From Prevotellaceae bacterium UBA6858 (GTDB lineage: Bacteria; Bacteroidota; Bacteroidia; Bacteroidales; Bacteroidaceae), in assembly GCA_002451695.1 (NCBI GenBank), contig DKDC01000001.1, positions 1 to 11,090 on the forward strand: a DNA stretch of 11,090 nucleotides. Direction: 5' to 3'. Shown one piece after another: positions 1 through 7,387 of the stretch (position 1 is the stretch's first letter; every line of letters begins with the position of its first letter). The notes beneath the pieces are model-generated. The model was given only the letters and a program-made list of their open reading frames with translations, did not search any database and was not told where the DNA came from. The translations under genes were made by a program, and so were the position numbers.

Positions 1-255
1 AAAACTTTTTGCCGCGTTCCCACGGTTATGCCTGATATTTTTCCCCGCAGACTGCACCATCGGCAAACGAATGAGATTACAAAGTTCGGGCGTGCGTACT
101 TAGAAAATGCAAAATCCCAAAAACATCCGCCTGCTTGCTCCGCAACAGGCTAAAACGCAATTAACAAGAAAACCATTTCCGTTATCGCCCGCCATTGTCA
201 AGGATTTGTTTTATTTTTGTATGCGGCAACAAAGCCAAAACAGATAACAAACAAT
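1..255. other. Intergenic stretch without a convincing gene
   Basis: I see no supportable gene here. Two frames are open from the left edge on the plus strand, one to a TAG at 101-103 and one to a TAA at 151-153, but neither shows a domain I recognise. Either could be the tail of a gene cut by the window edge, or chance. The stretch then becomes AT-richer towards the fic gene. I see no RNA gene, insertion-sequence end or repeat array in it. Confidence 0.5.
212..219 (+). promoter_or_regulatory. Possible -7 promoter element (TATTTTTG) upstream of fic
   Basis: TATTTTTG fits the Bacteroidota -7 consensus TAnnTTTG. The only TTG upstream (195-197) leaves a gap of 14 bases, shorter than the roughly 17-23 expected for this promoter class, so the -33 half is poor. 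If used, transcription would start near 225 and run through the hairpin at 256-276 before reaching fic at 324. The match is short and lies in AT-rich sequence, so it could be chance. Confidence 0.3.
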
Positions 256-279
256 AAGCGGATTAAAGTGCCGCTTTTT
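256..279 (+). terminator. Terminator-like hairpin before fic
   Basis: The arms AAGCGG (256-261) and CCGCTT (271-276) are perfect complements around a 9-base loop, and the second arm runs into TTTTT (275-279). This is the form of an intrinsic terminator, though the stem is only six pairs. It could end a transcript coming from the left of the window. If the fic promoter lies upstream of it, it could instead attenuate fic expression. Confidence 0.45.
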
Positions 280-285
280 GTAAAA

Positions 286-305
286 ATTGCCTTTGAACAG
301 GCAAT
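286..305 (+). other. Small inverted repeat just before the fic start
   Basis: ATTGCC (286-291) and GGCAAT (300-305) are perfect complements around an 8-base loop, ending 18 bases before the fic ATG. With the hairpin at 256-276 this gives two consecutive stem-loops in what may be the fic leader. The repeat could affect ribosome access or be an operator, but six pairs can also occur by chance. Confidence 0.3.
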
Positions 306-323
306 CAATAATAGTGAGGCAAA

Positions 324-872
324 ATGACAACAAAAGAAATTGACGAATGCTCTTTGGCTAATGCCCACCGCCTTTTTGAGTCAGGCGATATAAACAATAT
401 ACCTGTTGGCACAACTGCAGGACTACAACAGATACACCGTTATCTGTTTGATGGGCTGTATTCGTTTGCAGGCGTTATCCGTGACAAGAATATTGCAAAG
501 GGCGGCTTCCGCTTTGCCAATTCGCTCTATCTTGACGCAGCCCTTTCTGCCGTAGAGAAGATGCCTGAAGACACTTTTGAGCACATCATTGAAAAGTATG
601 TCGAAATGAACGTGTGCCACCCCTTCATGGAGGGTAACGGTCGCTCCACCCGCATCTGGCTCGACATGATGCTTAAACGCTCGCTTGGCAAAGTGGTCAA
701 CTGGCAGTATGTGGACAAGGACAAATATCTCTCGGCCATGGAACGCTCCCCAATCAACGACCTCGAACTGCGCTACCTGCTCAATCAGAACCTTACCCCC
801 GACACGGAGAACCGCGAAGTGATATTCAAGGGCATTGAGCAGAGTTATTATTATGAGGGATATGAGAAATAA
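324..872 (+). CDS. fic: Class III Fic protein (AMP-transferase)
   Basis: This is a 182-residue Fic-domain enzyme. Fic proteins transfer AMP from ATP to a hydroxyl of a target protein, in the cytoplasm. The core motif is complete: H99-P-F-M-E103-G-N-G-R107-S-T-R110, with catalytic His99, Mg-binding Glu103 and the Gly/Arg phosphate pocket. GFRFA (61-65) is the flap that docks the target. The C-terminus carries the class III self-inhibitory helix motif [S/T]xxxE[G/N] as S174-YYY-E178-G179; Glu178 would block productive ATP binding. From memory, length and sequence match Neisseria meningitidis NmFic closely throughout, including this helix. In NmFic, tetramer formation holds the enzyme off, self-modification of the Tyr after the Ser (here Tyr175) releases it, and DNA gyrase subunit B is a reported target. 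No separate antitoxin gene is visible, as expected for a self-inhibited class. The ATG at 324 gives the NmFic-like N-terminus; the leader has only a weak ribosome site (GTGAGG). The target here is inferred from the homologue. Confidence 0.93.
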   Translation: MTTKEIDECSLANAHRLFESGDINNIPVGTTAGLQQIHRYLFDGLYSFAGVIRDKNIAKGGFRFANSLYLDAALSAVEKMPEDTFEHIIEKYVEMNVCHPFMEGNGRSTRIWLDMMLKRSLGKVVNWQYVDKDKYLSAMERSPINDLELRYLLNQNLTPDTENREVIFKGIEQSYYYEGYEK

Positions 873-923
873 ACAAAAACAGGATTTATAATTATCGGTA
901 TCCGCTAAAACTTTTTACAAGCA

Positions 924-970
924 AAAACAGCGGCAGGCACTGCGCCGGAACGTGTGTCTGCCGCTGTTTT
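924..970. terminator. Bidirectional intrinsic terminator between fic and the phosphoesterase gene
   Basis: Arms 924-940 and 954-970 pair over 17 positions, all Watson-Crick except one G-T (G-U in RNA on the plus strand), around a 13-base loop. The outer edges are AAAA on the left and TTTT on the right, so each strand gives a GC-rich stem followed by a short U-tract. It lies 51 bases after the fic stop and 14 bases after the phosphoesterase stop, and so serves both convergent transcription units. Confidence 0.9.
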
Positions 971-984
971 CCCCCAGGCTTATG

Positions 985-2058
985 TCAGTCGAGCACCATG
1001 TCGAATTGGTCGCATTCGCCTGTGCGGTGCGCGAATTGCTTTGTTGTTGGCGATATTCCGAAAAGGGCTGAATATGTACTCACCTTTACGGTTTTGCCGT
1101 CGGGCATGAACTCGAGTATTCTCAGCCAGCCGTCGCCGCCGTTGCCTTCCCAGCCGCCGCCAAGAATCTGGACGTTGAACATCATCTGGTGGACGGTTTT
1201 TCCGGCATCGTTCTTGTCCTTGCGGTATGCAACGCTTTCCTCGAACGAGCCGGGGACACCCGTGTGTCCGCAAAACACAAAGCGTATGTTGGGGGTGCAC
1301 TTAACGAGCTTGTCCCAAATGCCCTGCCCCCAGTTGTGGGGTTCTATTTTGTAGTTTTCATTGTCCGTGCGTTTTGCAGTCTTTTGGCGCAAGAATGTAT
1401 GGGTAAGCAGAATTACCTTGTGGCTTTTGTATTTCTCGCTGTCGCAAAGTTTTTTTGCCCAATCAAGCACCGCATCGCGCGGCGCCCACTCAACGGCAAT
1501 CACAAGCAGGTCGCCCCAGTTCTTGTCCTTGAAAGCGTATGCCGAGTTTTCGAGCGAGGCCTTTCCCTCCCTGTTCGGGAAAGCCGCCACAAGACAGTCC
1601 GCCCATTTTGAGTTTCTCTCCACAGGGAAATATTCGGGGAAATGGGTGAATATCTCGTCCCCGCGTGTATAGCCGTACTCGTGGTTTCCTGTGGAGATGA
1701 TATAGGGCACCTTGTTGTCAAGGCGTGCCAAGCTGCGCGACGCGCTTTCCCACATTTGGCGGCTTGTCTGGTTGAGCATGGAGCGGTTCAGCACAATGTT
1801 GTCGTTTTGCTCCACAAGGTCTCCCGTAACAAGCACAGCCTTTATGTTGAGGTTTTCGATGTTGTCGGCACACCACAACGTTGTAAGCTCAAATAGCGGC
1901 TGGTTGATGTCATACTTTGTGTAGCCCTGCGGGTCGCCGAGCAAAATCATGCTGAATGAGTTCTTGTCGTTAAGCTGCTGACGGTCGGCGCGGCTTTGCG
2001 CCCCAGCCGTTACGCCCGCCACAAGGCAGAGCGGGAATAGGATTTTTTTTAAGTCCAT
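985..2058 (-). CDS. Exported calcineurin-like metallophosphoesterase
   Basis: This 357-residue protein belongs to the calcineurin-like metallophosphoesterases, which hydrolyse phosphate esters with a two-metal centre. The N-terminus is a Sec signal peptide: Lys4-Lys5, a hydrophobic stretch (about 6-19), and a likely cut after Ala-Gly-Ala20. The mature enzyme is therefore probably periplasmic. Metal-ligand motifs appear in order: G41-D42-P-Q44, G79-D80, G124-N125-H126-E127, H220 (LTH) and G264-H265-T. In the first motif, the usual DxH has Gln in place of His (Gln44); I believe this also occurs in other Bacteroidota members. A Gly/Trp-rich segment (about 300-316) and a short beta-rich tail end the protein. 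The start is ATG with an A-rich leader and no clear Shine-Dalgarno site. It is the last gene of the addA-addB-phosphoesterase block, 33 bases after addB, with no promoter visible in the gap. The substrate is unknown, and a role in DNA repair is unlikely for an exported enzyme. Confidence 0.87.
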   Translation of the reverse strand: MDLKKILFPLCLVAGVTAGAQSRADRQQLNDKNSFSMILLGDPQGYTKYDINQPLFELTTLWCADNIENLNIKAVLVTGDLVEQNDNIVLNRSMLNQTSRQMWESASRSLARLDNKVPYIISTGNHEYGYTRGDEIFTHFPEYFPVERNSKWADCLVAAFPNREGKASLENSAYAFKDKNWGDLLVIAVEWAPRDAVLDWAKKLCDSEKYKSHKVILLTHTFLRQKTAKRTDNENYKIEPHNWGQGIWDKLVKCTPNIRFVFCGHTGVPGSFEESVAYRKDKNDAGKTVHQMMFNVQILGGGWEGNGGDGWLRILEFMPDGKTVKVSTYSALFGISPTTKQFAHRTGECDQFDMVLD

Positions 2059-2091
2059 TGTTTTGTTTTTATTATATGTTTGTCTGTTTAT

Positions 2092-4713
2092 TCATTTTCT
2101 GAAACAAAGCCGGCGGTAATCACAATAAGCGCAAACCTTGCCGTTGTTGCAAGGAGCGAAAGGCTTTGACAAATCAAATATGTCATCGACAATACGCTGC
2201 ACTTCCTCACGCACATCATCGCGCACTTCGTAGAAGCCGCCCAGCACCGTCTTGTTTATGCTTATGCACGGTTCAAAATCGTCCTTGGCCATTGCCGTGA
2301 TGAAATACAACTCAGGCCTTATCACTTCTGCCCTTAGCACGTTGTCGAGCGCAAGCGAATAGACCAAGGTCTGCAACACATAATTGTAATGTTTCTGCGA
2401 GTCGGGCTTTGAGAACACTTCGTGCAGGTTTGCCGCCTTGACCGCCCCGCCCCATTTGCCGGTCTTGTAGTCAACCACCACATACACGCCGTCCTTTATG
2501 TGCACGCGGTCGAACTTACCGCCCACATTTACGGTATATCCGCCTTTTGAGGTGAAAGGCACGTAGAGGAACTTCTCTATATATTGCGGCACTATGTCGA
2601 ACGGGGCATTGGCGGCATCGTAGCGCAGCACGTCCTTCAGGTATTTCATTATTATGCCGCGTATCACGCTGTTGTCCGCAACATTTGAATCCCCGAAAGC
2701 CCTTCTGACGCATTCCGAAAGATACGCAAGCCTTTTGTCAGCCAAATCCTGCTCTATTGTGGAACGCTCTATATGCGTGCTTGGCTTGTTTTCGTAATAT
2801 TGTTGTATTGAGTCATGGAATATCGTGCCGAAAAGATTTTGCGGCATTTTTTCGGCATCCGGCTTGGGGGCGCGCAGCCGCGCCACCTTGTTATAATAAA
2901 ACCTCAAAGGGCATTCCACATACATATATAATGGCGTTGCCTCGAGCGACTTTATTTTCTGCAGCATCTGCGGAGACTTTCTGACCTCCTGCGGCATATA
3001 CTCGCGCAACACCGCTTTCCCGACAATGGTTTCCGCGTTGCAGCCGCGCCTTATCTGCCCTGCAAGCATCTGTAATATGTACCGCGACATCTCACGGCTT
3101 CCCATCGCTGTTGACGAAGAGGAATACGCCACGGAGATGTTCGGCGTGCGCTCCAGCAAGCGGAAAAAGTTGTACGCCGCCACGCTGCCGTTATTCAGCA
3201 CGGGCAAGCCGTACGCCGAGCGCACCGCGTTGGGGAGCATGGTTGGGCGGCGCTTTGTTTGCGGAAGCGAACCCTCGTTGCAGTCGAGCAAAAGAACGTT
3301 GTCGAAATCAATCGTGCGGGTGTCCTGAAGGTTAATGACATCAACACGCCGCCTGCCGCATGAAATGGGTTTGCTGTCGCCGACATCGCCTCCGCTTCCG
3401 TCTCCACCTGCGGCATACTGTGACTTGAATATCATAGCAGCTACACGCGGCGAAACTTTCAAATTTTTGTTTTTTTCCAATAACGCCCACACTGTGTTTA
3501 CCGCAGTTTTTGCAGCCTCCAACGAAACTTTCTCATTCGCGCTATCTTCGTCCTCGTCGGTCTTTATCCCATCTTCTGTCTCTTTTTTCAACGCCGCAAC
3601 CATAGTACGCCCGTCGTACTCCACCGCACCTTCGTGATTTTTTATTTCGGCATCGATAAAGCGCATCAGTTTGGCATACACCGAAGTCTGCGCCAGCGCA
3701 CATGGGATTCTGAAGTCAAAATCCCCGCAGGGCAGAAAATGGTGCAGCATTCCAACAATCCCCTCGTCCATTGGGATTATCGCCGTAAAGTCATCTTTTG
3801 CAGGTTTTACTGTTTCGAGCCATTTTGCCACGTATGCCGCCTCTCCGCTTTGCGTGGAACTTTCCACAATCTTCACGGCAGGCAATTTTTCATTCTCGCA
3901 CGGAGGAATCCAACCACCGAATGTTTTCAGATTTGCGCGAATGTCGGAAACCGCAACGTTGTCCCCGTCAACAAATCCCGGAGTGTAGTCCCAAAAGAAA
4001 TCAGCACGTCCCTGCTCCTTCAAATGCCTCATCACGCGCCTTTCTGCCCCGCTCAGCATATTGAAGCCGACAAACTCATATTTTTTCCCGCCAGCGGTTT
4101 TCAAAATGTTCTCGCAGCCTTTGCGGTAAACAGCCCCTTCGTATGTAGTCTTTTTCTGCCCGGATTTAAGATGTCCGTATATCGCCGACAACATATTCCA
4201 TACCTCGTGGTATTTGCCGCGCATATTGTCGCCATAAGCCTGATAGAACGTGGAGAAATACTCCTTGAGCCGCCTCACGCTCTCCTCATCGGCAAACTTC
4301 ATGTTCTCTATGTCCCGCAAGTTGTTGACTTCGCGAAACACCGATGCCGCGTCGGCAAGACTTTTGTCAACATCGTCAAAATCGCCAAGCATCATCTCGC
4401 CCCACGGCAGGAACTCCTCGAGTGTCATTATGTCAGAACTGCCACGCCCGGCGCACACGGCAAGATAAGCGTTGTATATCCGGAAAAGCATATCGCTTAT
4501 GTCCGCTTTTTTCAATCCCGAGCTGTTGCGGAGCAAACCGCTCATGGTAAACAGCCGGGGGGAACGCCCTGCTGTTTCGGAACTTTTCTTAGCCCAGATG
4601 CCGCCAAACACCTCTATTGCCCTGTGCTGCGGGAACACTATGTTCAAAGCGGAATAATCGCCGCCGCGCCTCACAAGCTCTTCCGCCACCATTGCCAAAA
4701 AAGAAGCCTTCAC
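2092..4713 (-). CDS. addB: AddB-like PD-(D/E)XK nuclease subunit of a helicase-nuclease
   Basis: This 873-residue protein is the probable second subunit of an AddAB-type helicase-nuclease that resects DNA double-strand ends for RecA loading. The N-terminal two thirds resemble the inactivated helicase part of AddB/RecC: no Walker A motif is visible (the matching place reads IVFPQHRA, 25-32), while a later helicase-like motif survives (LLLDCNEGSLP, 474-484). The C-terminal third is a RecB-family nuclease: H633, D735 (GKFDRV), D748-Y-K750-TGK, Q781 and Y785. Four cysteines flank it as in AddB iron-sulphur clusters: Cys601 before the domain, then Cys861-x2-Cys864-x5-Cys870 near the end, probably binding a [4Fe-4S] cluster. 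An acidic stretch (379-395) and a glycine-rich one (435-446) look like flexible linkers. The start is GTG (4711-4713) and overlaps the addA stop as GTGA, which suggests translational coupling. The next ATG (codon 8) would remove residues that I believe are shared with homologues. Confidence 0.87.
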   Translation of the reverse strand: MKASFLAMVAEELVRRGGDYSALNIVFPQHRAIEVFGGIWAKKSSETAGRSPRLFTMSGLLRNSSGLKKADISDMLFRIYNAYLAVCAGRGSSDIMTLEEFLPWGEMMLGDFDDVDKSLADAASVFREVNNLRDIENMKFADEESVRRLKEYFSTFYQAYGDNMRGKYHEVWNMLSAIYGHLKSGQKKTTYEGAVYRKGCENILKTAGGKKYEFVGFNMLSGAERRVMRHLKEQGRADFFWDYTPGFVDGDNVAVSDIRANLKTFGGWIPPCENEKLPAVKIVESSTQSGEAAYVAKWLETVKPAKDDFTAIIPMDEGIVGMLHHFLPCGDFDFRIPCALAQTSVYAKLMRFIDAEIKNHEGAVEYDGRTMVAALKKETEDGIKTDEDEDSANEKVSLEAAKTAVNTVWALLEKNKNLKVSPRVAAMIFKSQYAAGGDGSGGDVGDSKPISCGRRRVDVINLQDTRTIDFDNVLLLDCNEGSLPQTKRRPTMLPNAVRSAYGLPVLNNGSVAAYNFFRLLERTPNISVAYSSSSTAMGSREMSRYILQMLAGQIRRGCNAETIVGKAVLREYMPQEVRKSPQMLQKIKSLEATPLYMYVECPLRFYYNKVARLRAPKPDAEKMPQNLFGTIFHDSIQQYYENKPSTHIERSTIEQDLADKRLAYLSECVRRAFGDSNVADNSVIRGIIMKYLKDVLRYDAANAPFDIVPQYIEKFLYVPFTSKGGYTVNVGGKFDRVHIKDGVYVVVDYKTGKWGGAVKAANLHEVFSKPDSQKHYNYVLQTLVYSLALDNVLRAEVIRPELYFITAMAKDDFEPCISINKTVLGGFYEVRDDVREEVQRIVDDIFDLSKPFAPCNNGKVCAYCDYRRLCFRK

Positions 4714-7346
4714 GCCAGTTCCTCCATATTCACATCAAGTTCCACAACACGGCCTTGGGGAGAAAACCTGCCGCCGCCATTCTTTGCTGCCTTTTCCCCC
4801 GGCACAATATCCTTGCCGTATCTTTCCATATCCATATTGCCCAAGGCATAAGCAAGAAAATCTGATATTCTCATGCTGTTTATGGTGTCGCCCAACTTGT
4901 CTCTTTCGGCAAACTGCACAAAAAGGTTTGCCTTTGCCCTTGTGAACGCCACATACAGCATATTAAGGTTGTCAACCTCCACGTCAAAGACCTCCTTGGC
5001 ATAATCGTCTTCGTAAATGCTTTCCCTCGCCTTTTTGACGAAGCCCACAGGTACAAGGGGAATGCCGTCATAGCCTTCGCCGTGCGGACTGCACCACATC
5101 TTGGAGCTGTTCGTAGGCACAAATTTCCAGTCGCAGTAAGGAATGAACACCGTGTGAAACTCCAATCCTTTGGCCTTGTGTATGGTCATCGCCTTTATGC
5201 CGTTGTCAGCCCCCATGTCAATATACTGCTTCGCCCCCTCCGCGTCCCAATCGTCAAAAAAGCGTTTCAGGTCGTAGGCATTGCGTTGTGAGTAAGCGTT
5301 TATATAGTCCAAGAAAGTCAGCAAGTACTGGCTCTCGCCCTTTATGTCCGAAACACGCAGCATACGCGCCAGCCTCATTGCCATTTCTGCAACAGGAAGT
5401 TCGGCGAGGCCGCTTTTTGTTTTTGCGAGTTTTGGCGGCAATGACTTTTCAATATACTCGCGCACCGCATTTTCGCTTGCATCTTCAAAAACAGGCTCGG
5501 CAAAAGCCGCCACATCGCATATCCGCCGGTATTCGCGGGCTACGAAAAAGCCGCAAACATTGTCGGGATTGCCGCAAACCTCACCATAAACATATTTCAT
5601 CGCGGCTACAACGATTTCCACCGCCACGGAGTTTGTAAGGTTATACGCCTCGCGCGTGTCTATCTTGAAAGGAGCGTCGTTTGATTTGGCATAATCGGCA
5701 ATGGCATATATTTCGTCGTTCTTGCGTGTGAGTATCGCCATTTCGCTATAGTCCACCCCTGCGTCGTGTGCAAGTTCTATGTTGTCGAGCAAGGTTTCGA
5801 GTCTTTCCTCCTCCACGTCGTCGCTGTCCGACGGTATTCCAAAAATCTTCACATATCCCTCTGCCGCCGGCTCATGCTTTGCGCACTGCCTTACATCCGA
5901 ATAAATCCTGTCAATGCCGTTGGGGCGCAGTTTTCTCACATACTCGAAAAACTCGTTGTTGAAAGCAACCACGTTTCCGCAACTGCGGTAATTGTCCCCA
6001 AGCACATAGCGTCCTTCCGCATCGTACTTCTCTCCCAAGCCTTGCAGTATGTTCCAATCGCCGCCGCGCCAACGGTAGATGCTCTGCTTCACATCGCCCA
6101 CCACCACGCAGCGGTTTCCCTCGGCTGCCAAAAGGTTTGACATCAGTTTCCAAAGGCTGTCAAACTGCATTTGCGACGTGTCCTGCGCCTCGTCGAGCAT
6201 TATGTGGCGGTATCTGCGCCCGGCGCGTTCAAACACAAAGGAAATGTTTTCGCCATCGCGCAACTGTTCGCTCACAAGCTCCTGGCTTTTGGAAAGGAGT
6301 ATGCGGTTTTCATCGCGACTCTCTTTCTTCACCTCGTGGTCTATGGCTTCGAGCATTCTCATCTCGTTTAGGTTTTTGAGCGTAAGGTCGGCACTGTTGA
6401 GCCGGCGGAACAGTCGGGCGCGGGCTTTTTCAAACGCCACAAACTGCGAATGCCACATATCCATCTCCTCGGGCGAAGCCTTTGTCTTGCCGTAGTCGCC
6501 GTTATAGAAAGCCGAAACCGACTTGTTCATTCCGTCGCACTCGCATTCCACCGCCTTGGCGACATAATTCCTTACATATCTGCCTTTCGCAAACTTGTCA
6601 TAGTCTATCGTCATGCTGTCGGCAAGGTGGGAAATAAGATTCTCCGCCTTTTTCTTCTCCCCTGCCAGCCGGTCATATATCTCCGAAAATACCCTGGTGT
6701 CGCCAAACACGCGGTTTATCTCCGCTTCATTGCGCATATACGCCTCGCGGCACACGTTGAGTCCGAAACGCTTCAAGGCACGGCGGAAGTCCCACGAGGA
6801 GTTTTCCTCAAGATTTTTCTCAATATAATCCTTCAGCAGCCCTGCCAGCACACGGTTTTTCCCTTCCGCAGCCTGAGCCACAATATTCTCCACCGCCGAG
6901 TCCACCGCCTCGTCGTCATTCAGGAACACCTCAAGACTGGAATCGTAGCCTATCATTGCGGCTATGTCGCCCACTATTCCCTGAAAAAAGGAGTCTATCG
7001 TCTTTACGTCAAAAAAGTCATAATTGTTCAGTATGTGGCGCAGCGTGGTGGCGCAACGTTCCCTGATCTCCTCCGCACTGAACTTTCCGCCGAGCATCCC
7101 GCCTATTTTTTCAACATAGGCATTCCCCTGCGTAAGTCCGTTGCCAATGTTCCAAAGGGTGTTGAGAATGCGCATCTTCATTTCCCCCGTGGCCTTGTTG
7201 GTGAAGGTTATGGCAAGAATGTTGGCAAACGCCGACGAACCTGCATGGGAGGAAATGGCAAGGGCTATATACTCCGAAACAAGCGTGAACGTCTTTCCGC
7301 TGCCGGCGGAAGCACGGTAAACCTTTATGTTTTTGTTTTCACTCAT
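4710..7346 (-). CDS. addA: AddA/RecB-like UvrD-family helicase, without a C-terminal nuclease domain
   Basis: This is a superfamily 1A DNA helicase of 878 residues from the chosen start, the likely motor of the AddAB complex. Motifs appear in order: Walker A A12-SAGSGKT with Lys18; motif Ia TFTNKA (47-52); Walker B LDEAQD (384-389); motif III GDVKQSIYRWRG (417-428); motif IV GDNYRS (450-455); motif V MTIHKAKGLEF (720-730); motif VI LYVAFTRAK (798-806). All ATPase motifs look intact. The chain ends about 70 residues after motif VI, and no PD-(D/E)XK signature follows, whereas classical AddA (about 1,230 residues in Bacillus) ends in a nuclease domain. The only visible nuclease of the pair is thus in AddB. 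The open frame reaches upstream to a TTG at 7380-7382, but those bases are the end of a TAAATTTG promoter box, so I place the start at ATG 7344-7346, giving a short N-terminus before the Walker A motif. It is first in its operon and divergent from clpC. Confidence 0.9.
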   Translation of the reverse strand: MSENKNIKVYRASAGSGKTFTLVSEYIALAISSHAGSSAFANILAITFTNKATGEMKMRILNTLWNIGNGLTQGNAYVEKIGGMLGGKFSAEEIRERCATTLRHILNNYDFFDVKTIDSFFQGIVGDIAAMIGYDSSLEVFLNDDEAVDSAVENIVAQAAEGKNRVLAGLLKDYIEKNLEENSSWDFRRALKRFGLNVCREAYMRNEAEINRVFGDTRVFSEIYDRLAGEKKKAENLISHLADSMTIDYDKFAKGRYVRNYVAKAVECECDGMNKSVSAFYNGDYGKTKASPEEMDMWHSQFVAFEKARARLFRRLNSADLTLKNLNEMRMLEAIDHEVKKESRDENRILLSKSQELVSEQLRDGENISFVFERAGRRYRHIMLDEAQDTSQMQFDSLWKLMSNLLAAEGNRCVVVGDVKQSIYRWRGGDWNILQGLGEKYDAEGRYVLGDNYRSCGNVVAFNNEFFEYVRKLRPNGIDRIYSDVRQCAKHEPAAEGYVKIFGIPSDSDDVEEERLETLLDNIELAHDAGVDYSEMAILTRKNDEIYAIADYAKSNDAPFKIDTREAYNLTNSVAVEIVVAAMKYVYGEVCGNPDNVCGFFVAREYRRICDVAAFAEPVFEDASENAVREYIEKSLPPKLAKTKSGLAELPVAEMAMRLARMLRVSDIKGESQYLLTFLDYINAYSQRNAYDLKRFFDDWDAEGAKQYIDMGADNGIKAMTIHKAKGLEFHTVFIPYCDWKFVPTNSSKMWCSPHGEGYDGIPLVPVGFVKKARESIYEDDYAKEVFDVEVDNLNMLYVAFTRAKANLFVQFAERDKLGDTINSMRISDFLAYALGNMDMERYGKDIVPGEKAAKNGGGRFSPQGRVVELDVNMEELA

Positions 7347-7379
7347 CAGCAAAGGGAAGTGGCTGTTGCGCACCCTCTG

Positions 7380-7387
7380 CAAATTTA
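7380..7387 (-). promoter_or_regulatory. -7 promoter element (TAAATTTG) for the addA operon
   Basis: On the minus strand this reads TAAATTTG, a full match to the Bacteroidota -7 consensus TAnnTTTG. A TTG 15 bases further upstream (7403-7405 on the plus strand, as CAA) could be a -33 element but is closer than usual. Transcription would begin near 7373-7375, leaving a leader of about 28 bases before the ATG at 7346. No other promoter is evident down to the terminator at 924-970, so it may serve all three genes. Confidence 0.55.

Noticed and set aside
3634..4851. A 405-codon plus-strand open frame opposite addB/addA
   Set aside because: It is antisense to well-supported nuclease and helicase genes, has no recognisable domain, and is expected from the codon pattern of the opposite strand.
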